This document shows, in pieces, positions 1 through 5,966 of a DNA stretch of 7,481 nt. A model generated the notes under the pieces. It worked only from the letters and a program-made list of their open reading frames with translations. It was not told where the DNA came from and made no database searches. The translations under genes were made by a program, and so were the position numbers. Position 1 is the stretch's first letter. Each line of letters opens with the position of its first letter. Source of the DNA: JBFJVZ01 sp041623895 (GTDB lineage Bacteria > Planctomycetota > Planctomycetia > Pirellulales > Pirellulaceae). The DNA lies in assembly GCA_041623895.1 (NCBI GenBank), contig JBFJVZ010000380.1, positions 1 through 7,481 on the forward strand, given 5' to 3'.

Positions 1-147
1 GAATGTGCTTCGATCCAGGACGTACTTGCCGCAACCGACGGGATCGACGACGAATCACACGGCGAATTAAAGCGGATGCTGCGGCGCATCGTATCGATGT
101 TGACGCGATTGATCGGACGCGCTGACGTCGTATCCGAGACCAGTTGA
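1..147 (+). CDS. C-terminal fragment of a four-helix-bundle protein (23S rRNA intervening-sequence protein family), 5' end outside window
   Basis: Frame 1 is open from the first base to a TGA at 145-147 and gives 48 residues; the start lies to the left of the window. The fragment opens with ECASIQDVLAA and closes with a helix containing RRIVSMLTRLIGR. Small four-helix-bundle proteins of the 23S rRNA intervening-sequence family (PF05635) characteristically have, late in the chain, an ECAA-x-LD-type helix, a short loop, and a final helix of the form ...MLxxIVSMLxxLI. The order and spacing match that C-terminal half. The family's function is not settled: members occur inside intervening sequences of 23S rRNA genes and also as free-standing genes, as appears to be the case here. 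The assignment rests on recognising the pattern in a short fragment. A different helical protein remains possible. Confidence 0.68.
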   Translation, partial: ECASIQDVLAATDGIDDESHGELKRMLRRIVSMLTRLIGRADVVSETS

Positions 148-419
148 CGTTTGTGAACGCCCAGGTGATTGCCAGTGGTTCCTTGTCCCTGGGCCTTAGA
201 GGCCGTTCATTTTCAACCATCGGTTTACCGGTGGCTGGCGTTGACCGATAATGCACGTGCCACGCGAAGTCCGCGTCTTCGCTGGCGCAACTTCATTGCG
301 ATCAACCATGTGATCGACCGGAAGTACCGACAGCGGGGAAGGCTGTTGGAAAACCCTTACACTCGGTACTCCGGTCATCACGAACATTCTGTGCAGCGAT
401 AGCATTTCGGACGCAATCG
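148..419. other. Gene-free stretch with two adjacent small hairpins
   Basis: I see no convincing gene in these 272 bases. The open frames on either strand have arginine/proline-rich, low-similarity translations and no ribosome-binding site. Two inverted repeats lie side by side. One is GGCCT-TAG-AGGCC at 192-204. The other is CCATCGG-TTTA-CCGGTGG at 217-234, a 7-bp stem with one G-U pair when written as RNA. Neither is followed by a T-tract on the plus strand, so a classical intrinsic terminator for the upstream gene is not supported. The promoter of the gene starting at 420 should lie here, but I could not place one with confidence. Confidence 0.5.
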
Positions 420-1025
420 ATGCGATTCTCACTAAAGACATTGATTATCGCCGTGCTTCTTGTTTGCCTCGGTTTGTCACTGTGGACGGTGTCTCAACAA
501 CTGAGAACGGTGACTTTGGAGCTACGTTCTCACCGAAATGAATTGGGACATCTAAGTGTCACAGACGCTACGAAGATCAACTTTATCTCAGTGCCACAGC
601 ACGAAGACATGAAATGGCGTTGGCGCGTTCGACTACCCAGCGGTCGCAAGTACAACCTTTGTTTCAATACGATCAACATTGCCGAAGAAGGATTTCCTGA
701 ACCAAGCTGTACATTTTTCCTCGATGGTGGAGACGAATTCACGGTCACGGTGGTGTGTCACCGCGACCCGCGTGACGATTGGAACGTCACGGCGATGACG
801 ACAAGCGGGCATTCACAAGATCTCGGATTTCTGGGGCCTACTCATCTTTCCTGGTTTGAGGGCCGGTCGACATGTCGTTACAGCGTGAATGGAAAGGGTC
901 AAACCACTTCGGTCGATCCCCACGGACCCGCGGATTTGCTTCGACTGCGAATTAAAGATTCGAATGACGTTCCAACGGACGATGGAATTCTAGTCTGGAT
1001 TGCGGAAGCAACCGACAGATCATAG
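420..1025 (+). CDS. Hypothetical single-pass membrane-anchored protein, planctomycete type
   Basis: This encodes 201 residues. Residues 2-7 (RFSLKT) form a short basic start, followed by a hydrophobic segment at about 8-24, then a polar, probably helical stretch (about 25-42) that could form a short coiled coil. The rest is a soluble beta-rich domain, placed by the anchor in the periplasm or an equivalent compartment. Four cysteines sit in this domain (residues 81, 97, 113 and 152) and could form disulfides outside the cytoplasm. A WRWR motif lies at 66-69. Small proteins with an RFSLKTL-like anchor are very common in planctomycetes and mostly uncharacterised. I do not recognise an enzymatic motif. 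The ATG at 420 is chosen because the anchor begins immediately after it. There is no good Shine-Dalgarno sequence upstream, so initiation is either weak or SD-independent. It does not appear to share an operon with its neighbours. It is probably a real gene, but its function is unknown. Confidence 0.75.
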   Translation: MRFSLKTLIIAVLLVCLGLSLWTVSQQLRTVTLELRSHRNELGHLSVTDATKINFISVPQHEDMKWRWRVRLPSGRKYNLCFNTINIAEEGFPEPSCTFFLDGGDEFTVTVVCHRDPRDDWNVTAMTTSGHSQDLGFLGPTHLSWFEGRSTCRYSVNGKGQTTSVDPHGPADLLRLRIKDSNDVPTDDGILVWIAEATDRS

Positions 1026-1140
1026 GCTGAACTTAAAAGCACAGAACAACGCCATGCACGCGGAGCACGGCTTGCGCGGTTTTCCAAAAATGGAAGATCG
1101 TCTCTCCGTGCCTGGTGATGGCCGACGTTCTGGCATTGAA

Positions 1141-1332
1141 TCGTACTCGTACTCAGGGCGGAGCCCGGTACTCGTACTCCTACTCGAAACCAAGCTGAAC
1201 ATCACGTCTGCCATTCGATCCGAGATTCACCGCGGGCGGCGCCCGTGGTCGTGTCGCGCGGTTGATGGAGTACGAGTACCGTTGCACTGAGTACCGCTGC
1301 GCTGAGTACCGCTGCGCTGAGTACGAGTACGA
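1141..1332. repeat. Two concentric perfect inverted repeats built from GAGTAC units
   Basis: The outer pair is 16 bp and exact: 1141-1156 (TCGTACTCGTACTCAG) is the reverse complement of 1317-1332. The inner pair is 15 bp and exact: 1166-1180 (CGGTACTCGTACTCC) is the reverse complement of 1267-1281. All four arms share the dodecamer GAGTACGAGTAC or its complement (1143-1154, 1168-1179, 1268-1279, 1319-1330), so alternative pairings of any left arm with any right arm are possible. The 86-nt interior (1181-1266) contains a further GC-rich palindrome at 1233-1245. The structure sits between convergent genes and outside any believable coding sequence. It may be a dispersed genomic repeat, a bidirectional transcription stop, or an expanded simple repeat that inverted. 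The geometry is read directly; the role is unknown. Confidence 0.85.
1274..1318. repeat. 15-bp tandem repeat, three copies
   Basis: The three units are GAGTACCGTTGCACT (1274-1288), GAGTACCGCTGCGCT (1289-1303) and GAGTACCGCTGCGCT (1304-1318). The last two are identical and the first differs at two positions. The array is bounded on both sides by plain GAGTAC hexamers (1268-1273 and 1319-1330), so a 6-bp period grades into a 15-bp period. It lies between the right-hand arms of the concentric inverted repeats. Copy number at such arrays often varies between strains through replication slippage. Confidence 0.85.
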
Positions 1333-1469
1333 GGGTTGCGCTCAAGGAAGATTGCGCAGTCGATGGAAGGGGTTCAGTGTTGCGCGGTCGAATGTTCGAT
1401 GGTAAGATGGAGCTTGGTGTCAACCATCGCGACTCGCTCAACGCTGGCGTTCTGCTACAACGGCGCGGA

Positions 1470-2333
1470 TCAGTTTCCGCCAAACGGATCACTGCCACCA
1501 AACGGATCTGCCATCGCACCGCCACTGTCGCCGCCACCGCCGAAGGGGTCGGCTCCGGCATCCGCGGCGCCGCCAAACGGATCGGCATCCCCGGCAGCTC
1601 CCGCGCCGCCAAATGGATCGGCACCCGCTGCGGCTGCGTCGCCAAACACATCTGCTCCGCCAGCAGCACCAGCAGCAGCAGGTGCAGCAGCCGCTGCATC
1701 GTCTTGGAACGGATTCTTCATGGCCTCGGCAAGCGCGTCATCGTTTTCGACCTGTGGTTGCCCGGTCGCCAAACCGGTGTCATCAGCAAACGGATTGTCC
1801 GCTGCCGGAGGCACTGGGGACGGAGAGATCGGTCGGGAGCTGGCTGGAATTGGCGGACGTGGAGCCGTGGCTGCGACCGGTGCTTGGGCCGCTTCAATCT
1901 CACGCATCCTCGTTTTCGAACGCGTCGGTGCGCCGGTGGCGGCTTGCAGCCGGGCCATCCGCCGGATTTCTTCTAACTTCAACCGCGCGGAACCTTGAAA
2001 CCGCGAGAGCGATCGTCCCACAGCAACATTGACATTACCGCTCGCTTCCAACTTGGCGCCTTCTTCCCAATCTGACTCAGCGTCGTAAGCGCGACCCTGT
2101 GCGTTAGCAAGGATGCCGCGGAAGTAGTACGCCCTTGGATCGTTCAATCCGCCGTCGATCGCAGCCGTCAGGTACTGTTGGGCCTCGCTGTACCTGCCAG
2201 CGTAATAGGCGTGCACCCCTCGGCCGTAGGTCTCTGCCAAGATGGTGTCTTGTGCGGCTGCCGTGGTCGGAGATAGGAAACCGCAAGCGAACATGCTTGC
2301 TATTGCCAACGCAGTGAAAATAGATTTTGTCAT
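1470..2333 (-). CDS. Exported TPR protein with a disordered NPF/DPF(GG)-repeat tail
   Basis: This encodes 287 residues. A signal peptide covers about 1-27, with a hydrophobic core ending in TTAAAQD. Two tetratricopeptide-like units follow at about 32-66 and 67-97, with the pattern YGRGVHAYYAGRYSEA...A...DP then AYYFRG...G...DA...W..G. TPR units are protein-binding scaffolds. Residues 98-150 are basic and probably helical. Residues 151-178 are Pro/Ala-rich. The C-terminal third is disordered and carries short motifs: NPF at 180-182 and 207-209, DVF at 228-230, and DPF at 239, 251, 262, 276 and 282, the last five as DPFGG. No catalytic motif is visible. The start is well supported: GGAGGA lies 9 nt before the ATG. 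It is the last of three minus-strand genes, 224 bp after the S41 peptidase, and may be transcribed separately. An exported scaffold or adaptor is inferred; the binding partner is unknown. Confidence 0.85.
   Translation of the reverse strand: MTKSIFTALAIASMFACGFLSPTTAAAQDTILAETYGRGVHAYYAGRYSEAQQYLTAAIDGGLNDPRAYYFRGILANAQGRAYDAESDWEEGAKLEASGNVNVAVGRSLSRFQGSARLKLEEIRRMARLQAATGAPTRSKTRMREIEAAQAPVAATAPRPPIPASSRPISPSPVPPAADNPFADDTGLATGQPQVENDDALAEAMKNPFQDDAAAAAPAAAGAAGGADVFGDAAAAGADPFGGAGAAGDADPFGGAADAGADPFGGGGDSGGAMADPFGGSDPFGGN
1476..1619 (-). repeat. Coding repeat: five DPFGG motifs in Gly/Ala-rich linkers
   Basis: This stretch encodes residues 239-286 of the TPR protein. On the plus strand the motif reads as recurring CCGCCAAACGGATC-type units (for example near 1477-1490, 1494-1507 and 1569-1582) with variants such as CCGCCGAAGGGGTC. 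Spacing between copies is irregular (12, 11, 14 and 6 codons between successive DPF motifs), and the synonymous changes between copies suggest the repeat is retained as protein sequence rather than being a fresh duplication. Confidence 0.8.
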
Positions 2334-2342
2334 GCTGTAGGG

Positions 2343-2348
2343 TCCTCC
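2343..2348 (-). promoter_or_regulatory. Shine-Dalgarno sequence of the TPR protein gene
   Basis: Read on the minus strand this is GGAGGA, extended by further Gs, with nine bases between it and the ATG at 2333. It is by far the strongest ribosome-binding site in the window. It fixes the start of the gene and suggests efficient translation. Confidence 0.8.
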
Positions 2349-2391
2349 CCCCTCACCTTTTCGTTGCGTAGATCGAGCTCAGAACGCGAAT

Positions 2392-2409
2392 AGGATACAC
2401 CGGTATCCT
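2392..2409 (-). promoter_or_regulatory. 7-bp inverted repeat in the leader of the TPR protein gene
   Basis: AGGATAC-ACCG-GTATCCT is a perfect 7-bp inverted repeat with a 4-nt spacer, 58 bp upstream of the ATG at 2333. It lies just downstream of an AT-rich patch (about 2420-2428, AATAATTA on the minus strand) that could hold a -10 element, although no good -35 partner is evident. It could be an operator or a leader hairpin. It shares the octamer ACCGGTAT with the inverted repeat at 5880-5900. Confidence 0.35.
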
Positions 2410-2522
2410 CACCAAACTCTAATTATTCCCGGCAAACTGGGCAAACACTTTTCATGACTTCGCGGGCAGCCAAGACTGGCCCGAGACGAGAAACTGATCG
2501 CATTTTTCCAGACTCACCGGGG

Positions 2523-2538
2523 GATTTGCGCCCAAATC
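2523..2538 (-). terminator. Weak stem-loop 19 nt after the S41 peptidase stop codon
   Basis: GATTTG-CGCC-CAAATC forms a 6-bp stem with a 4-nt loop just past the stop of the S41 gene. On the minus strand it is followed by CCCCCGG rather than a run of T, so it is not a textbook intrinsic terminator. It might only attenuate or mark a processing point before the next gene. Confidence 0.2.
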
Positions 2539-2557
2539 GCGATTCCAGTCTCTTTGC

Positions 2558-3964
2558 TCAAGCTGCGGGCTTTATCGATTTTTCGGGTTGAGACTCTTTG
2601 GTGTCTTGGAGCTGATTGCCGCCGTCGACCTCGGGCTGCCGCGGCGGGGCCATTTGATCCAACAGCTCTTCCACCGCCCGCCTCAGCTGCGGGTCCACGT
2701 CCAGGACGTCAGCTTCGCCATCGATGGGACCCGATTCCGAGGCCAGAATCGGGTAGGAAGCCTGTTCCCAGAGTTTTTCGATTTTCAGCCGTGTGTCCCG
2801 ATCGATCTCCACCAGCAAGCCCTGGTCGGGAATCACACCCCAATCGTCGTCCTCGGTCGCACCCCTGACGCGGTGAATGTTTTTGTCGTTGGGTCGAAAG
2901 TAGCGAGCCACCGTCAATCGCAGCGCGCTGCGACCGAATTGGAGTGGCAGAATGTTTTGCACCGTGCCTTTGCCATAACTACGAGTGCCGGCGATCAAGG
3001 CTCGCCGGTTGTCTTGCAAACACGCGGCAACGATTTCACTTGCGCTGGCCGAGTCGCCATCGATCAGAATCACCATCGGCTTGCTGTTATCGACCAGTGT
3101 TCCCGAATTGGCGTTATAAACCTCCTCGATTCTGCCACCGCGCACGCGGGTCGATACAATGCGGCCCCGATCAATGAACATGTCGCAAACATCGCGCGCG
3201 GCATACAGCAAACCACCACTGTTACCCCGCACGTCCAACACCAATGCCCCAAAGTTGTTGTCCAAATCCAGCAAGGCCTTGCGGAGTTCAGCGACGGTTT
3301 TTTCACCAAAGCCCATCAATCGGATGTAGGCGATTTCCGGATGCTGGGCCAGCCGATAAACCCACTGATTGTCCTGGTCGCGGTGGTCGCCAACGACCGA
3401 TTCCAATTCAATTGTCGCGCGGTTGACAGTCAGCGAAACGCTGCCCGTATCTCGGCGGACGACCAAATCAACCGAGGTGCCGACCGGCCCCTTCAACCGA
3501 TTGCTGACTTCGCGTAAGGACATAGCGGAAACGTCTTCGCCATCAACCTCGATGATTTCATCATTTGGCAGAATCCCCGCCTTGAGTGCCGGTGAACGGA
3601 CCAACGGCGTTCTCACACGGACGGGCTGGCCCGGCTCGCGTTGCTCGACGAAGATGCCGATGCCGGCAAATTCCTGATTGATGCTGTCCTGAAATGATTC
3701 GTATGCGCCGCTGGGGATAAAGCTGCTGTGGTCATCCAGCATCCCCGTCATCCCATTCATTGCCGCGGTCAATAAGTCGTCACGATCAACCGGATCGACA
3801 TAGAAATTGTTGATCAACTCCAACGCATCGCCCACCATCATTGCGGTTCGCGCGCGGCGATGGGTGAGGTAACAAAGTAAGGAAAGACTGCAGGCCAGCA
3901 GAATGATGTTTAGATTTTTGGGCGACATTTCCGCATTGTACCGGCGATGGAGAGAATACGGCAT
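2558..3964 (-). CDS. S41 family carboxy-terminal processing peptidase, membrane-anchored, with PDZ domain
   Basis: A 468-residue serine endopeptidase of the CtpA/Prc type, which cuts proteins near their C-termini outside the cytoplasm. An N-terminal signal-anchor spans about 18-33. A helical segment with the family pattern FYVDPVDRDDLL...MLDDHSSF is at 54-82. The PDZ domain (about 90-175) includes GIGI and SPALKAGILPNDEIIEVDGEDV. The peptidase core runs from about 180 to 390, with LDVRGNSGG at 243-251. The catalytic dyad is most likely Ser307 in SASASE and Lys332 in YGKGTVQ; the 25-residue spacing matches characterised members. Residues from about 435 on form a Pro/Gln/Lys-rich, probably disordered tail. 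The start is uncertain: Met1 at 3964 has only a close AGG, and Met13 (3928) is an alternative that keeps the anchor intact. The gene lies 66 bp downstream of the membrane protein gene, so shared transcription is likely. All key residues are present. Confidence 0.95.
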   Translation of the reverse strand: MPYSLHRRYNAEMSPKNLNIILLACSLSLLCYLTHRRARTAMMVGDALELINNFYVDPVDRDDLLTAAMNGMTGMLDDHSSFIPSGAYESFQDSINQEFAGIGIFVEQREPGQPVRVRTPLVRSPALKAGILPNDEIIEVDGEDVSAMSLREVSNRLKGPVGTSVDLVVRRDTGSVSLTVNRATIELESVVGDHRDQDNQWVYRLAQHPEIAYIRLMGFGEKTVAELRKALLDLDNNFGALVLDVRGNSGGLLYAARDVCDMFIDRGRIVSTRVRGGRIEEVYNANSGTLVDNSKPMVILIDGDSASASEIVAACLQDNRRALIAGTRSYGKGTVQNILPLQFGRSALRLTVARYFRPNDKNIHRVRGATEDDDWGVIPDQGLLVEIDRDTRLKIEKLWEQASYPILASESGPIDGEADVLDVDPQLRRAVEELLDQMAPPRQPEVDGGNQLQDTKESQPEKSIKPAA

Positions 3965-4030
3965 CCTGCCGAATCATTTCCCCCCTGCGTCGTCGATCCT
4001 GGTACGGCTGAAATCCGCCTGCTTGATTTC

Positions 4031-5458
4031 TCAGGTGCCGTCGAAAAAGGGAATCGGAATCAAAATCGCATGTTGCTGCACCCAGGTTCCCAGGCCATCC
4101 CAGCTGGTGTACTGCGAGACTGTCAAAAACACCAAGTAAATCCCCACGACTGCCAGCATCAGTAACCGCACGGTCCAGCGAGAAAATGTTGCCCACTTAC
4201 CGGCCGGCTCCGGACGTCGTCTTGCCCGTCGCAAGGCAAGTCCTTCGCCGATGCGGGCCGGCAGCATGAATGCAACAAATACCAGACACGGCAACCAAAC
4301 GACTTCCCGCGGTGTGGCTTCGATCTTTAACAGGTACAGCGGTATCGGCAGAATCACCAGCCCAAAGATCATCGCGACCAGCCAAGCCCAGGGAGCGCGT
4401 GCAAAGTCGCGGCGGATTCGGCGAACTTGGAACAACGCCGAAAATCGGTTCTCGGCAGCAAAGTTGGCTTGAAGCATCGGTAAATAAAGCAAGACGATGC
4501 CCAAGGCGATTAACGAAGCAAAGCCAACCACACCCGCCAGCCCATTGGTCCCGTTTTCAATCATCGCCGCGATCAACATCGCCGGAACCAGCCAGATCAA
4601 GGTCCCCGCTGCACCGCGAAAGCCCAGCCAAAACAATCTTGGAAGCTCCAGCGCGGCCGTGAAATCCCAAAGACGATCCGGTAATTCTTTCCATGTCTGC
4701 CAACGCAGCCCCTCGCGCAAAAATCGCTTCGGTTGTGGCCACAAATAATCGCGCAACCCTCCGCCGCGCGCCCAAGCCCACAACAAATAACCCATCACCC
4801 CGATCGCAAACGCGATAGCCACGATTCGCAACACACGTGCCTGGCCGGAGTCAGGATTGATCAGTTGTGCCAACGATTCCCAGTGAACCAACAGCTGGGT
4901 GGGAAGCGACGCCAAGAACACAGCCGCCGCGGCCAACCCAATCATGCCGGCGCGCTGCAGGTTTGGCACTGCTTCGCGAAGTTTCCCACCCGCAGTCAAA
5001 CGACCGGCCACGTCCAACATATATCCGAAGGCAATCAATTGAATGATCGGAATCGCTGTCAGGACTGCTAGCAAGACCACCAGAGAAACGATACAGAAAA
5101 TACCCCAAACACACCGCGCGCCAAAACGCAAACAGCGGCGGACCACGCCGGCACGCTGCTGCTCTTCCGCGGTTGCCGGTGCCCCGTCCGCTTGTGTGGG
5201 CGACGGATCGTCGCTTGTGGACGCGTGCAGCTCAGCCAACGCAGCCTCAAAGTCACTTGCCGGTGGCGGGGTTTGCTGGTCACCGCCCTGATCAACTTCC
5301 AGGGGAAACTCGGGACGATCGACATCCGGATTCTCAGCAAGGACTTTCCCCGTGTGCGAGGCTTGGGCTTCGTCGACGAGTTTCCCGACAATGGGAGACT
5401 CGCTGCCGGGAGTTGTTGTGCGCCCGAATTCGTCACGATTCTCGGCGGGATCGGTCAC
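4031..5458 (-). CDS. Polytopic membrane protein of unknown function (DUF4013-like features), with acidic cytoplasmic N-terminal region
   Basis: This encodes 475 residues. Residues 1-104 are acidic, rich in Pro, Ser, Thr, Asp and Glu, and probably disordered. Hydrophobic segments follow at about 117-149 (long, possibly a hairpin), 171-191, 208-229, 281-300, 307-328, 356-378, 385-402 and 428-449, giving roughly eight membrane passes. A basic RRARRR cluster at 410-415 suggests a cytoplasmic loop. The segment IPIIQLIAFGYMLDVAGR (136-153) resembles the small-residue, Gly-Tyr pattern in DUF4013-type membrane proteins, but that match is from memory and weak. No transporter signature or catalytic motif is visible. 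Translation begins at GTG (5456-5458), preceded by AAGGTG with a short 4-nt spacing. It is the first gene of the minus-strand group and is followed after 66 bp by the S41 peptidase. A partner or substrate-presenting role is conceivable but inferred only from adjacency. Confidence 0.85.
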   Translation of the reverse strand: MTDPAENRDEFGRTTTPGSESPIVGKLVDEAQASHTGKVLAENPDVDRPEFPLEVDQGGDQQTPPPASDFEAALAELHASTSDDPSPTQADGAPATAEEQQRAGVVRRCLRFGARCVWGIFCIVSLVVLLAVLTAIPIIQLIAFGYMLDVAGRLTAGGKLREAVPNLQRAGMIGLAAAAVFLASLPTQLLVHWESLAQLINPDSGQARVLRIVAIAFAIGVMGYLLWAWARGGGLRDYLWPQPKRFLREGLRWQTWKELPDRLWDFTAALELPRLFWLGFRGAAGTLIWLVPAMLIAAMIENGTNGLAGVVGFASLIALGIVLLYLPMLQANFAAENRFSALFQVRRIRRDFARAPWAWLVAMIFGLVILPIPLYLLKIEATPREVVWLPCLVFVAFMLPARIGEGLALRRARRRPEPAGKWATFSRWTVRLLMLAVVGIYLVFLTVSQYTSWDGLGTWVQQHAILIPIPFFDGT

Positions 5459-5535
5459 AAATCACCTTGGCTGGAGCGAAGGACGGTGGTGGGTCCGCGA
5501 ACCTGTTGGTCGTCAGCCTCCGGCTTGCGATGGAA

Positions 5536-5564
5536 GGAATGAATTGGCTGCGGGAATGAATTGG
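5536..5564. repeat. 12-bp direct repeat with 17-bp period
   Basis: GGAATGAATTGG occurs at 5536-5547 and again, exactly, at 5553-5564. The copies lie 78-106 bp upstream of the GTG start of the membrane protein gene. It could be a small duplication or a pair of binding sites. The 17-bp period is not a whole number of helical turns, so two proteins would bind on different faces. Confidence 0.6.
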
Positions 5565-5827
5565 TTGACCAGCAGGATGCTCACCCCAGTTCGCCGATCG
5601 ACAGCTGATCTTGGCAGGAAAAAATCATCTGAACACATCGTAAATGATGATCAGGCAAAATATGCGGACAATTGACTGCAGAATCGCCGGTAAATCTTCC
5701 CTGAGCCTCTCAACCGCCGCCGTCCGGGCTGCCTGACACATCCTTGGCGTCGCAGCAGCGGCGGCGAGAATACCGTGCATTCTGCGCTTGGGTGGGTGGC
5801 GCATGTTAAGTTCGGTAAACCTTGCGG

Positions 5828-5900
5828 CATCAAGCCCCCGCCATCAAGCGGAACGATGCAATGTTCCGATGCAAAAAGCCATACCGGAATGACCGGTATG
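5828..5900 (+). promoter_or_regulatory. Repeat- and hairpin-rich leader upstream of the Deg peptidase gene
   Basis: Several symmetric elements are packed into 73 bases just upstream of the gene at 5967. A direct repeat CATCAAGC lies at 5828-5835 and 5842-5849. An inverted repeat CGGAAC-(8 nt)-GTTCCG lies at 5849-5854/5863-5868. GATGCAA is repeated at 5855-5861 and 5868-5874. A perfect 8-bp inverted repeat CATACCGG-(5 nt)-CCGGTATG occupies 5880-5900, ending 66 bp before the ATG. These could be regulator-binding sites or a structured 5' leader. No T-tract follows, so it is not a simple terminator, and it does not match a riboswitch class I know. Confidence 0.5.
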
Positions 5901-5966
5901 CCAACGGCGGGTCCCGTAAATCCGTCTGGCTGTGCATCCGAATCATTCGGCGGGTAACGGGGATTC

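Larger units (their letters stand above)
1026..1469. other. Gene-free convergent intergenic region
   Basis: These 444 bases lie between the 3' ends of two convergent genes. Short open frames are present on both strands, but none has a plausible start signal or protein-like composition. The middle holds the GAGTAC inverted and tandem repeats annotated separately. Two GC-rich palindromes are embedded: GGGC-GGA-GCCC at 1156-1166 and CGGGCG-G-CGCCCG at 1233-1245. I see no clear T-tailed terminator for either flanking gene. The hairpins could do that job without a T-tract. Confidence 0.6.
5459..5966. promoter_or_regulatory. Divergent intergenic region between the membrane-protein/S41 group and the Deg peptidase
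   Basis: These 508 bases separate two diverging genes and must hold promoters for both. No believable coding sequence is present: the longest open frame, minus strand 5651-6076, runs into the Deg coding region and has no family features. The AT-rich patch around 5615-5685 is the best area for promoters, with TTGACT at 5674-5679 on the plus strand but no convincing -10 at the right distance. The half nearest the Deg gene carries a cluster of repeats annotated separately. Planctomycete promoter consensus is poorly known, so I do not place -35/-10 boxes. Confidence 0.5.

Noticed and set aside
169..402. 77-codon plus-strand open frame before the small membrane protein
   Set aside because: There is no ribosome-binding site, the composition is unlike a folded protein, and it spans the two hairpins. 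The overlapping minus-strand frame at 196-441 is equally unconvincing.
1141..1332. CRISPR array
   Set aside because: Repeat units are only 6-15 bp and contiguous or inverted, with no regularly spaced unique spacers and no cas genes nearby.
1141..1332. Insertion sequence with terminal inverted repeats
   Set aside because: The 192-bp element encodes nothing, and I saw no flanking target-site duplication. The arms are simple GAGTAC repeats rather than typical transposon ends. A non-autonomous element cannot be fully excluded.
1202..1699. Minus-strand open frame beginning with a hydrophobic, signal-like stretch
   Set aside because: The Leu-rich opening is an out-of-frame reading of the Ala/Gly-rich repeat region of the TPR gene, and the rest runs through the GAGTAC repeats, giving low-complexity VLSAAVLSA runs.
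1336..1998. Plus-strand open frame rich in PPNGS repeats
   Set aside because: It is the antisense shadow of the DPFGG-encoding tail of the TPR protein. The minus-strand frame has a signal peptide, TPR units and a strong Shine-Dalgarno sequence, while this frame has none of these.
2588..3517. 309-codon plus-strand open frame opposite the S41 gene
   Set aside because: The opposite strand encodes a complete S41 peptidase with its PDZ domain and catalytic residues. This is a long antisense frame caused by codon bias.
5849..5935. Cyclic-di-GMP (GEMM-I) riboswitch before the Deg gene
   Set aside because: GCAAAAAGCC followed by a hairpin and a GGCGGGT stretch recalls the GCAAAGCC core, but the core has extra As, the GAAA-tetraloop first hairpin is absent, and the conserved 3' AGCCGGGU-type closing strand does not fit. 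A covariance-model search would settle it.
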